Part shown: piece by piece, positions 54,831 through 63,637 of the stretch
How positions within the stretch are numbered: position 1 is the stretch's first letter
How the letters are laid out: the number at the start of each line of letters is the position of its first letter
Assembly: GCA_037043235.1 (NCBI GenBank)
Contig: JAWRVZ010000096.1
Span: 1,917,501-1,981,500, forward strand
Reading direction: 5' to 3'
DNA length: 64,000 nucleotides
Origin: Rhodeus uyekii
Lineage: Eukaryota > Chordata > Actinopteri > Cypriniformes > Acheilognathidae
Program-made: the position numbers and the translations under genes
The notes under the pieces: generated by a model
The model's input: only the letters and a program-made list of their open reading frames with translations
Database searches by the model: none
Told to the model about the DNA's origin: nothing

Positions 54831-55714
54831 GAGGTCTTCTGGGTAGTTACAATGGCATTCCTAACACAATTTAACACTTAGCTAACCCCTATTAGCATGT
54901 AGCTATTCACTGCTAGCATATGTAGCATGTAGGAAGTCCTGTTTGCTAGCATGAGTCAATAGACCCAACCCCCATGTCTCTACGACACTAGGAAGCAGAG
55001 ATATAGGTCTGGCTAAACTGTTGCTAAGGTACTCTGTTTGGTTGTTAGGGAGTGGCTTCAAAGTGATCATGAGACACTCATTGGTTGCCTGATTAAAAAG
55101 AGCCCTCCCCCTTGAATCTATGATATTGTGATGCAGAGTTACATTCAATACAAAATTCCTATGTAAGTTACCTTGAAACATGAAGGGAATGAGGCAGGAA
55201 ACAGGAAGTGCAAGCACTTCCTGTTTCCTGTCCTTTGCCATATAAGGTAGAATGGCAGCATCACTGATTCTGATTGGATGAGAGACAGTTATAGAACCGG
55301 CCCTGCACTGACTCTCAGCAGCTGCAGTGTTTAGATTTGAATTTGGAGACAGTTGGAGTTTGAAATATCTGAACATTCCGCAATGCAAAGTCAATGGGAC
55401 TTTTTTTCGGGCTTTTTTCGCCATTTTTAGGAAAACCGTAGGTCCGATCCCTTGGAAAAGACATAGCAACGCGATTCAGAACAGGCCTGCGGCCTGTTCT
55501 GATTTTGGGGTCTGTAGCACTAACGCTGTAGGACGAGATGCGTTTAGAAAAAGGTGCTCAGAAGAATAATAATAAAAACTAGAGAGGATAAAGTTCGTCG
55601 AGACAAACTTTAGAAGTTGGCTGAGAACGTTGCACCGGAAACGTTAATTTTGCATGTTGGTAGCACAATTTAACATTAAATACAAAGTACGTTACGATAT
55701 CAGAAATTAACAGG

Positions 55715-57000
55715 TTGCTAAGGTCTTCTGGGTGGTTGCTAGGGCGTTGCTAGGCAGTTTCTTAGGTCTCCGGGGTGGTTGCTAGGTGGTTGCTAGGGTA
55801 ACCAGAGTGGTTGCTAGGGTGTTGCTAGGCGGTTGCTAGGGTAACCAGAGTGGTTGCTAGGGTGTTGCTAGGCGGTTGCTAGGGTAACTGGAGTGGTTGC
55901 TACGGTAACCAGAGTGGTTGCTAGGCGGTTGCTAGGGAATCCTAGGTGGTTGCTAGGGTGTTGGTAGGTAGTTGCTAGGGTATTTTTGGGTGGTTGCTAG
56001 GGTGTTGCTAAGCGGTTGCTAGGGTAAACAGGCTGGTTGCTAGGCAGTTGCTAGGGTATCTGGGGCGGTTGCTAGGGTGTTGCTAGGTGGTTGCTAGGGT
56101 ATCCTGAGTGGTTGCTAGGCAGTTGCTAGGGTAACTGGGGTGGTTGCTAGGCGGTTGCTAGGGTATTTTGGTTCGTTGCTAGGGTGTTGCTAGGCGGTTG
56201 CTAGGGTAACCAGAGTGGTTGCTAGGCGGTTGCTAGGGTATCCTGGGTGGTTGCTAGGGTGTTGCTAGGCGGTTGCTAGGGTAAACAGGGTGGTTGCTAG
56301 GGCATTGCTAGACAGTTGCTAGGGTATTTTGTGTGGTTGCTAGGCAGTTGCTAGGGTATCTGGGGAGGTTGCTAGGGTGTTGCTAGGTGGTTGCTAGGGT
56401 AACTGGGGTGGTTGCTAGGCACTTGCTAGGGTATCCAGGGTGGTTGCTAGGATGTTACTAGGTAGTTGTGAGGTCTTCTGGGTAGTTACTATGGCATTCC
56501 TGGTTGCTAGGCGGTTGCTAGGGTATTTTGGGTGGTTGCTAGGGTGTTGCTAGGTGGTTGCTAGGGTAACCAGTGTTGTTGCTAGGGTGTTTCTAGGTGG
56601 TTGCTAGGGTAACCAGGAAGGTTGCTAGGGTGTTGCTAAGGAGTTGCTAAGGTAACCAGAGTGGTTGCTAGGGTGTTGCTAAGGTAACCGGGGCGGTTGC
56701 TAGGGTATTTTGGGTGGTTGCTAGGGTGTTGCTAGGTGGTTGCTAGGGTATCCTGGGTGGTTGCTAGGGTGTTGCTAGGCAGTTGCTAGGGTATCTGGGG
56801 TGGTTGCTAGGGTGTTGCTAGGTGGTTGCTAGGGTATCCTGAGTGGTTGCTAGGCAGATGCTAGGGTATTTTGGGTGGTTGCTAGGCAGTTGCTAGGGTA
56901 AACAGGGTGGTTGCTAAGGCGTTGCTAGGGTATTTTGGGTGGTTGCTAGGCAGTTTCTAGGGTATCCAGGGTGGTTGCTAGGATGTTACTAGGTAGTTGT
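55715..57000. repeat. GTTGCTAGG minisatellite, unit 5
   Basis: The longest array after unit 1, with an internal partial duplication at about 56,450-56,520, where the array restarts after a short stretch of right-part sequence. The right part ends in three consecutive hairpin modules. Confidence 0.93.
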
Positions 57001-58051
57001 GAGGTCTTCTGGGTAGTTACTATGGCATTCCTAGCACAATTTAACACTTAGCTAACCACTATTAGCATGTAGCTATTCACTGCTAGCATATGTAGCATGT
57101 TGGAAGTCCTGTTTGCCAGCATGAGTCAATAGACCCAACCCCCATGTCTCTACGATGCTCGGATCCAGAGATATAGGTCTGGCTAAACGGTTGCTAGGGT
57201 ACTCTGTTTGGTTGTTAGGGAGTGGCTTCATAATGATCCTGAGACAGTCATTGGTTACCTGATTAAAAAGAGCCCTCCCCCTTGAGTGTACGATACTGTG
57301 ATACAGAGTTATGTTCAATACAAAATCCCTGTGCAAGTTACCATGAAACATGAAGGGAATGAAACAGGAAACAGGAAGTGCAAGCACTTCCTGTTTCCTG
57401 TCATTTGCCATATTAGGTAGAATGGCAGCATCACTGATTCTGATTGGATGAGAAACAGTTGATAGAACCGCCCCTTCACTGACTCTCAGCAGCTGCAGTG
57501 TTTAGATTTGAATTTGGAGACAGTTGGATTTTGAAATATCTGAACATTCCGCAATGCAAAGTCAATGGGACTTTTTTGGGGGCTTTTTTCGCCATTTTTA
57601 GGAAAACCGTAGGTCCGATCCCTTAGAAAAGATATAGCACACTATTTCAGAACAGGCCTGCGGCCTGTTCTGATTTTGGGGTCTGTAGCACCAAAGCTGT
57701 AGGTCGAGTTAGAGTCAGAAAAAGGGTCTCAGAAGAATAATAATAATAATAAGTTTATAACAACATCAGTAAGTTGGCTGCTTCTCAGCCAACTTAATAA
57801 GTTTATTAGCATTTCAGTAAGTTGGCTGCTTCTCAGCCAACTTAATAAAAATAATAATAACTATATAGTTTATTAGAATTTCAATATGTTGGCTGCTTCT
57901 CAGCCAACTTAATAATCGTTATAATCCGTTATAATTAACTGTTAATATCCAAATTCCCCTTTGTGCAGATTTATGTGTGTTTGATCATAAAACGATTAAA
58001 CGCACCCATAGATCCGCACCATTTCCCTTAGGCTTAGAATCGCTACAACAT

Positions 58052-58710
58052 GTTCTGTTTGTAAGAGTGAAGCACATGGCATTGCTAAATGTCCTATCTT
58101 TGCAGAAAAGCCCATGGATGACAAACAGGCATTTATTCGTGAAAACCACATCTGCTTTGGATGTTTGAGAAAGGGGCATATTGCGAAAGACTGCAGAAGA
58201 CGGCATATTTGTGGCACATGTGGCTTGCGTCATCCAACTTGCTTGCACGAAGATAAAGGGCCTATGATGGTATCAAGAATAGATCTTACTCCTACAGATG
58301 TGCACACAGGTCAAGAAGTTCAAAGGGTTATGTCTCATGCAGTAACCCAACGTGAGTCTGCAACATCTAGTATTGTTCCGGTCTTTATCTCCACAGTGGA
58401 GGAGCCACAAAATGAGATTCTCACTTATGCATTACTTGATACACAGAGTGACACAACTTTAATTTTGAAAGATTTTCTTGATGAGCTCCAAGTAAGCAGT
58501 CATGCAGTGAAGCTGAGACTTAGTACTATGACAACAACGGATACAATCACTACAAGTCAAAAGGTTAGTGGCTTGCGAGTTCGAGGACTCCAAGGTGGAA
58601 AATGTATCAAAGTACAGCAAGCCTATACTTGTGATTTCATTCCCGTCGACAAAGCTTATATTCCAACTCTGCAAAAGAAATGTCAGTTCCATCAGTTAAT
58701 GATGTTTTAA
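58052..58710 (+). pseudogene. BEL/Pao gag zinc knuckles and protease
   Basis: This continues the gag frame after the ACAT duplication. The Cys-rich nucleocapsid region shows CSVCKSEAHGIAKCP, then HICFGCLRKGHIAKDC and a third CGTCGLRHPTCLH, the triple knuckle typical of BEL/Pao. A retropepsin follows with YALLDTQSDTTLI (Asp-Thr-Gln in place of Asp-Thr-Gly, seen in this superfamily) and a SQKVSGLRVRGLQ block. The frame stops at 58,708, and the next domain starts out of frame. The usual linker between protease and RT is missing, implying an internal deletion plus frameshift near 58,680. Confidence 0.85.
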
Positions 58711-60950
58711 AGGTATTAGAGTCGGACTTCAATGAAAAGAGTTATGAGGACAAATATGTGTCCCAGGAAGATGTCCGTTTTATACGCCTCCTTAGTGATA
58801 ACATCACACATAAAGAAGATGGACATTTTCAATTGCCCCTTCCTTTCAAGAGCAGCAGTCCTCCTTCACTACCTAATAACAAGAAGCTTGCCATGGTACG
58901 TTTGCAGCATTTAAAGAAGAAACTGAAGTCCAACCAACAGTATTATGAAAAGTACAAGTCCTTCATGGAAGAAATGTTCAGCAAGGGAGATGCAGAGATA
59001 GCTCCTAGAATATGTGATGGCGAAACAGTCTGGTATATACCTCATCATGGTGTTTACCACCCTCATAAGCTAGACAAGTTGAGGGTGGTATTTGACTGCT
59101 CTGCAAAGTTTTGCGGCATATCTCTTAATGACACTCTCCTTACTGGGCCAGACTTGATTAATTCTTTGGTGGGAGTACTTTGCCGGTTCCGGAAGGAAGC
59201 AGTTGCTGTGACATGCGATATCGAAAAGATGTTCCATCAATTTCATGTTCCTCCTGATGAAAGAAACTACCTGAGATTCTTATGGTGGGAAAATGGAGAG
59301 TTGGAGGGAGAACCTCAAGAATATAGAATGACTGTACACCTTTTCGGCGCTGCTTCATCTCCTGGATGTGCCAACTTTGGTCTTAAATATCTAGCAGAGA
59401 AGTACAAGTCTGAGTATCCTACAGCTTCGTCATTTGTAAAGAAGAACTTTTATGTTGATGACGGCTTGATTTCAGTCCCACAGATCCAGGAAGCAAAAGA
59501 GTTAATTGTCAAAGCTCAAAACTTGTGCAAGCATGGAGGGTTACGCCTTCATAAGTTCAATTCAAATGAGAAAGACGTTCTACACTGTGTGGATTCTTCA
59601 GAGTTGGCAATGACTATCAAACCGCTTAATCTGAATCCTGAAGTAACAGGATATGTTCTTGGAACTCAGTGGTCTACAGAAGATGACACATTTAGTTTTG
59701 ATATGAAACTGAAAGACCAGCCTTCAACACGTCGGGGTATTTTGTCAATTGTTGCATCTTTGTTCGATCCTATGGGGTTTGTTGCTCCTTTCCTTTTAAA
59801 GGGAAAGTGTATTTTACAGGAGCTGTGCCGTAGAAATATTGGATGGGACGATCCTCTTCCTGAGGACTTGTTCATACGGTGGGAGGAATGGAAAAGAAGT
59901 TTTAAGGACTTGAAAGATTTCAGAGTTCAAAGATGCTATCATCCGTCATCTTTCAGTAACATCGTCTGGACAGAACTGCACCATTTCTCTGATGCAAGTA
60001 ACCTAGGGTATGGTGCATGCTCTTATCTGAGGTTTAAGAATGACAAAGACGAAGTACACTGTAGTCTTGTAATGGCCAAGGCTCGAGTTGCACCCACAAA
60101 GATCAAAAGCATTCCAAGATTGGAATTGTCTGCTGCTGTAGTTTCTGCCAGAATGAGTGTTATGTTAAAGACTGAACTGGAAATGAAGATCGATCAGGAG
60201 TTCTTTTGGACTGACTCGCAGGTTGTACTAGCATATGTTAACAATGAGGCCAGAAGATTCCATGTGTTTGTTGCAAATCGTGTCCAGCTAATCAGGGAAA
60301 TCACAAATACGAATCAATGGTATTATGTCAAAACAGCTGAGAATCCCGCGGATCATGTTTCTAGAGGTCTTCTTGTCTCAGACATATCTTCAACAAACTG
60401 GATGTCAGCACCAAAATTCTTATGGAAACCAGATGTGAGTCCAACTCCTAACCCCTCAAATAGTCTACTTGTAGGAGACCCGGAAGTTAGACTAGTTCAA
60501 GCACTTGTGACCAAAGGTGGTGTTAAGTCTGACTTCCTTGAACGATTTAGTCATATTTCTTCTTGGAGAACACTCATTAATGTCATTGCTAGAATAAAAA
60601 GGCTAGCCTCAAGACAGAAAGGTCTTAAGGACATTGTGACCGTGGAAGAACGTGAAGGGGCAACTGAGGTTGTTATCAAGCTCGTTCAACAACAGGCCTT
60701 TTCCCAGGAGATAAGAGCAATTCAGGGAGGAAATGCTCTTCAGAAAACAAGTTCACTTTTCCATCTTGATCCAATGTTGAAAGGAGGTCTTCTTCGTGTT
60801 GGAGGAAGGTTGAAACTGTCTTCTCTCAGTGAAGAGGTCAAGCATCCAGTGATTTTGCCAAAAGAGAGCAATGTAACCAAACTCATTTTGACACATTATC
60901 ATGCCAAAATTTGTCATCAAGGAAGGTATCAAACACTCGTGGAACTCTGA
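58680..60950 (+). CDS. BEL/Pao reverse transcriptase, RNase H and integrase zinc-binding start
   Basis: An open frame of 756 codons. RT motifs include HKLDKLRVVFDCSAKF (fingers), VTCDIEKMFHQFHV (motif A Asp), HLFGAASSPGCANF (motif B) and NFYVDDGL (YVDD, motif C). The thumb contains GILSIVASLFDPMGFVAPF, a BEL/Pao signature. RNase H has HHFSDASNLGYGA (Asp), IPRLELSAAV (Glu), FWTDSQVVLAYV (Asp) and ENPADHVSRG (Asp). The integrase HHCC zinc-binding region begins near the end (HYHAKICHQGR). A TGA at 60,948-60,950 interrupts the zinc-binding region; the same frame continues to about 61,050 with CVKCRKLRRP. Confidence 0.9.
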   Translation: MSVPSVNDVLKVLESDFNEKSYEDKYVSQEDVRFIRLLSDNITHKEDGHFQLPLPFKSSSPPSLPNNKKLAMVRLQHLKKKLKSNQQYYEKYKSFMEEMFSKGDAEIAPRICDGETVWYIPHHGVYHPHKLDKLRVVFDCSAKFCGISLNDTLLTGPDLINSLVGVLCRFRKEAVAVTCDIEKMFHQFHVPPDERNYLRFLWWENGELEGEPQEYRMTVHLFGAASSPGCANFGLKYLAEKYKSEYPTASSFVKKNFYVDDGLISVPQIQEAKELIVKAQNLCKHGGLRLHKFNSNEKDVLHCVDSSELAMTIKPLNLNPEVTGYVLGTQWSTEDDTFSFDMKLKDQPSTRRGILSIVASLFDPMGFVAPFLLKGKCILQELCRRNIGWDDPLPEDLFIRWEEWKRSFKDLKDFRVQRCYHPSSFSNIVWTELHHFSDASNLGYGACSYLRFKNDKDEVHCSLVMAKARVAPTKIKSIPRLELSAAVVSARMSVMLKTELEMKIDQEFFWTDSQVVLAYVNNEARRFHVFVANRVQLIREITNTNQWYYVKTAENPADHVSRGLLVSDISSTNWMSAPKFLWKPDVSPTPNPSNSLLVGDPEVRLVQALVTKGGVKSDFLERFSHISSWRTLINVIARIKRLASRQKGLKDIVTVEEREGATEVVIKLVQQQAFSQEIRAIQGGNALQKTSSLFHLDPMLKGGLLRVGGRLKLSSLSEEVKHPVILPKESNVTKLILTHYHAKICHQGRYQTLVEL

Positions 60951-61051
60951 GCAAATGGATTTTGGGTAATTGGTGTTAGTAAATCCATAGCTAAGTTGAT
61001 CTACAACTGTGTGAAATGTAGGAAGCTCAGACGGCCAGTAGAGGAGCAGCA

Positions 61052-61963
61052 AATGGCGGAGAACGTATTGAAGAACGTATTGAAGTCTCTGCCCCTTTCA
61101 GCTATACTGGTATGGACTGCTTTGGACCATTTGTTGTAAAGAAGGGAAGAAAGGAATATAAAAGGTATGGTCTTCTTTTCACTTGCCTTTCATCACGAGC
61201 CGTCCATATTGAAATGTTGGAAGATCTGTCAACTGACATGTTCATTAACGCCTTAAGGTGTTTTATAAGCCTCCGTGGAGCAGTTCGTCAACTTCATTCC
61301 GATTGTGGAACAAACTTTGTGGGAGCTAGAAATGAACTCAGAGAAGCGCTTAAGGAATGTGACGTTAAAATGCTAGAGGGATTTCTTAGTGAAAATCAGT
61401 GTGAGTTCATCTTTAACGCTGCTTCAGCTAGCCACTCAGGTGGTGTCTGGGAACGCCAGATTAGGACTGTGCGAAATGTATTGAAAGCCACTCTTTCTCA
61501 GTGCCCAGGCAGACTTGTTGACTCTTCCCTCAGAACGTTGTTTTATGAAGCGATGGCTATCGTCAATAGTCGACCATTAACTGTTGATGGAATAAATGAC
61601 CCCAAGTCACTGGAAGCCTTAACACCAAACCATCTTATTCTAATGAAATCTAAGATGGCCCTTCCTCCTCCTGGGAAATTCCTGAAGGAAGATATGTACG
61701 CTACGAAAAGGTGGCGGAGAGTCCAGTACCTAATTGAACAATTCTGGAGTCGATGGAAAAGAGAGTATCTCCTGAATATTTCGACACGACAGAAGTGGCA
61801 TGTATCCCGACGTAATCTTCAAGTTAATGACATAGTCATCATCAAAGACGACATGTTGCCAAGGAATCAGTGGCAGTTAGGTCGAATTGTTGAGGTAATT
61901 CAAGGGAGCGATGGCTTAGTCCGACGAGTCAAAGTTCAAACAGCAGAGCGAAAACTAAGTTAG
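61052..61963 (+). CDS. BEL/Pao integrase core and C-terminal domain
   Basis: The frame is shifted relative to RT-RNase H; the switch is near 61,052, where GAACGTATTGAA is tandemly duplicated. DDE residues are visible: Asp in TGMDCFGPF, Asp in LHSDCGTNFVG and Glu in SHSGGVWERQIRTVRN. LSSRAVHIEML and VNSRPLT are standard BEL/Pao blocks. The C-terminal domain (FWSRWKREYLLNISTRQKW, then NDIVIIKDD and WQLGRIVEV) matches the domain that follows integrase in this superfamily. It ends at TAG at 61,961-61,963, about 230 bases before the 3' LTR. A stop and a frameshift upstream prevent a full-length integrase. Confidence 0.88.
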   Translation, partial: NGGERIEERIEVSAPFSYTGMDCFGPFVVKKGRKEYKRYGLLFTCLSSRAVHIEMLEDLSTDMFINALRCFISLRGAVRQLHSDCGTNFVGARNELREALKECDVKMLEGFLSENQCEFIFNAASASHSGGVWERQIRTVRNVLKATLSQCPGRLVDSSLRTLFYEAMAIVNSRPLTVDGINDPKSLEALTPNHLILMKSKMALPPPGKFLKEDMYATKRWRRVQYLIEQFWSRWKREYLLNISTRQKWHVSRRNLQVNDIVIIKDDMLPRNQWQLGRIVEVIQGSDGLVRRVKVQTAERKLS

Positions 61964-62194
61964 GGCATCACTCTAAACCTTCAATTATTGAGCGACCAAA
62001 ACAAAAATTAGTGGTTCTACTTGAGAGTGAGTGATTCAGTAAAACGGGTCATTCTTTTGCATTATACAATTAGGATTTAGCACAAGGGTTACATTTATTT
62101 ATTTATTTTTGTTATTGTGTGTTTGAAAAAGGGTCATTGGAATTTGAAATCATGTGTGGTTTGTTTTGTTTATTATAACATGATTTGGTGGGAG

Positions 62195-62645
62195 TGTAAA
62201 TTACCTTTCCCTTTAAATTTAATTTGCTCTGTGTCACCACTAGAGGGAGAAAGGTATATAAGTAAATTCTCATTTGCTTTTGAGCTAACATCAGCTTAGT
62301 AACCCTTTGGTGAGCAGAGTGAGGTATGTTTAGTTTTTTCCTGTATTTCTTTGGTAAGATTTAATTTATGTTAAATGTGTAAGCTAATGTATTGAATGTT
62401 TGTTTATATTGTGAGTGTTGTTTGAGTTTCTATTTGATTGTTTTGTTTTTTGATGTTTTCTTTGTAGTTTTACGGTGCCATGGGGTGCCATGTGCTGTGA
62501 CTCTGTTAGCATGATGCTACATGCTGCTAACTTCATGAGAATTGAGATGACGAACACTAGAGCATTTGACATCTAAGAAACAATAAATCAAGCGCACCTG
62601 TCAGAAATTCTCTGCCTCATTTTTTGACACCAAAGGGCCGCTACA
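62195..62645 (+). repeat. BEL/Pao 3' LTR
   Basis: A 451-bp partner of 34,289-34,742. Differences seen by eye include GTAAATTACC for GTAAATGACC, GCAGAGTGAGG for GCAGAGCGAGG and small deletions near 62,335 and 62,455. CCCCC follows as the target duplication. The stretch 61,964-62,194 has no ORF and ends in a GGTGGGAG purine tract. Confidence 0.92.
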
Positions 62646-62676
62646 CCCCCCTAAAAAGGGCCTAGTGACGCCCCTG

Positions 62677-63330
62677 CTACCAAGAAATACCCCTAAATAC
62701 TTAAAACCTGTTTTATTCAATTTGACATCTTTTGGGAGTTTAGGCAAGGAAAAGGCATTATTATTATTAGATCCAAACCATAAGGCTTCTGTTTTTCCCA
62801 GTTAAGTTTGGCAGAAGAAAGTTTTCAATACATTTCTAAACTTTCTTCTAAACATTTCTGTATTTTTAATAATAACAGAGAGAACAATTGATTATTTTCT
62901 TAAACCTCCTGTTATAACTATTCCCTTTAATTTTTTTCTTTATCAGGCAAAGTAACGGTTCAGTTGCCAAACTATTCAAATATTAACTTCTCTAACACAT
63001 GTTTAAGTCTATTAACAATACACTTAGAGAGTATTTTGTAATCAATGGTAAGAACAGACACAGGCCTCCAATTTTTTAGCGTAAGCAAATCTCCTTTTTT
63101 AGGGATTAGAGATTTTTTAGGGATTTGGCCCGCTGAGAACTTTTAGGGAGCGTCTTCAGATTGAAACACAAAACAAATCTTGTCCAATTTCCTTCCAAAA
63201 ATTGTGTAAAACTCTGCTGGCAGACCATCTATGCATGGTGTTTTTCCTGATTTACAACAGTTACTGAATTGTTACATTCAGTTTCGGGTTAAAAAGGTTT
63301 TTCGTCTTTGAAAATATTAAGGATATTGGA
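62677..63330 (-). pseudogene. LINE ORF2, RT-domain part (L1/Tx1-like)
   Basis: The minus strand shows RT landmarks in order from high to low coordinate: GIDGLPAEFYTIFW, then LKNWRPVSVLTIDYKILSKC (63,090-63,030) and a YLGVF-type segment reaching the CTACCAAG site. It is the upstream half of the LINE whose C-terminal part is at 31,940-33,265. Stops and frameshifts are frequent. Catalytic motif C could not be read confidently. The LINE is truncated or unrecognisable beyond about 63,330. Confidence 0.75.
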
Positions 63331-63594
63331 ATATTCAAAATTCAGAGTCAGCGGATTTTTATATAATAATTATATAAACTCATAAATATGAGTATTTATG
63401 AACTCATATAAATACTAATTTGAAAAAAACTTACTAGTTTTATGATTTATAAAATAATAGTTTTATAAATATTATGAAATGTTTCAATAATTAATTTTTT
63501 TCTTTTGTTTTTGTTTTTTATATCACAGAATAGTTACATTTTAATAAAAATAAAAATAAACTGCGAGTAAAACTGAGGTAGTGTATTTAATTTA

Positions 63595-63637
<43 letters not shown>

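Larger units (their letters stand above)
48029..57908. mobile_element. head-to-tail array of non-autonomous minisatellite-bearing units
   Basis: A 9.9-kb block lies within the 3' LTR, bounded on both sides by TTAA (48,025-48,028 and 57,909-57,912). It has about five units in the same orientation. Complete left ends (CTAGAGAGGATAAAGTTCGT, then AGTTGGCTGAGAA) start at 48,029, 50,272, 53,695 and 55,580; the unit at 52,024 lacks most of its left end. Each unit has a left leader, a GTTGCTAGG minisatellite, a conserved 0.7-kb right part (ending with CAGAACAGGCCTGCGGCCTG and an AAT repeat) and, in some, a terminal hairpin. The left motif AGTTGGCTGAGAA is complementary to the right hairpin arm TTCTCAGCCAACT. 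Helentron/HINE-like rolling-circle elements, or a TTAA-target family, are the two best readings. No transposase or helicase is present. Confidence 0.75.
37001..58047 (+). mobile_element. LTR retroelement (gag-pol, Ty3/gypsy- or retrovirus-like), RT to integrase lost
   Basis: The LTRs begin TGTAGAGTATGG and end AATCGCTACA: the 5' LTR is 37,001-38,456, and the 3' LTR is 46,708-48,028 continued at 57,909-58,047. The target duplication is ACAT. A TGGTGGAGAATC primer-binding-site-like sequence starts at about 38,463, and AAAGGGGGGTC precedes the 3' LTR as a polypurine tract. gag and the start of pol are open. The rest of RT, RNase H and integrase is missing; a solo LTR of another element lies at that point. 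The 3' LTR is interrupted by the minisatellite array. The two LTRs differ at only about three sites by eye over 1.3 kb, so the insertion is recent. Confidence 0.88.
34289..62645 (+). mobile_element. BEL/Pao LTR retrotransposon, host of a second LTR element
   Basis: The LTRs (34,289-34,742 and 62,195-62,645) start TGTAAAT and end CGCTACA, and a CCCCC duplication flanks them (34,284-34,288 and 62,646-62,650). GGTGGGAG precedes the 3' LTR as a polypurine tract. Between them run gag, protease, RT-RNase H and integrase in BEL/Pao order. The gag frame is interrupted at 37,000 by the second LTR element, which resumes into BEL sequence at 58,048. The BEL element alone is about 7.3 kb. In-frame stops, frameshifts and an internal deletion make it inactive. 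Confidence 0.92.
33266..62676. mobile_element. hAT-like element, split by the BEL/Pao insertion
   Basis: The left terminus CAGGGGCGATTCTAGG and the right terminus (complement CAGGGGCGTCACTAGG) are inverted repeats, flanked by a perfect 8-bp duplication CTACCAAG (33,258-33,265 and 62,677-62,684). Its own sequence is only 33,266-34,283 plus 62,651-62,676, about 1.05 kb, with repeated AGGGGGGCT motifs near both ends. The short frames inside (e.g. 33,836-34,036) do not resemble a transposase, so it is non-autonomous. Confidence 0.85.

Noticed and set aside
48165..57000. CRISPR-like repeat array
   Set aside because: The repeats are contiguous and variable with no unique spacers or cas genes, in a vertebrate context; this is a minisatellite.
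52976..57411. Similar 110-190 residue minus-strand ORFs in the right part of several array units
   Set aside because: They are alike because the units are copies of one repeat. Frames differ in length, run through hairpins and minisatellite, and match no domain.
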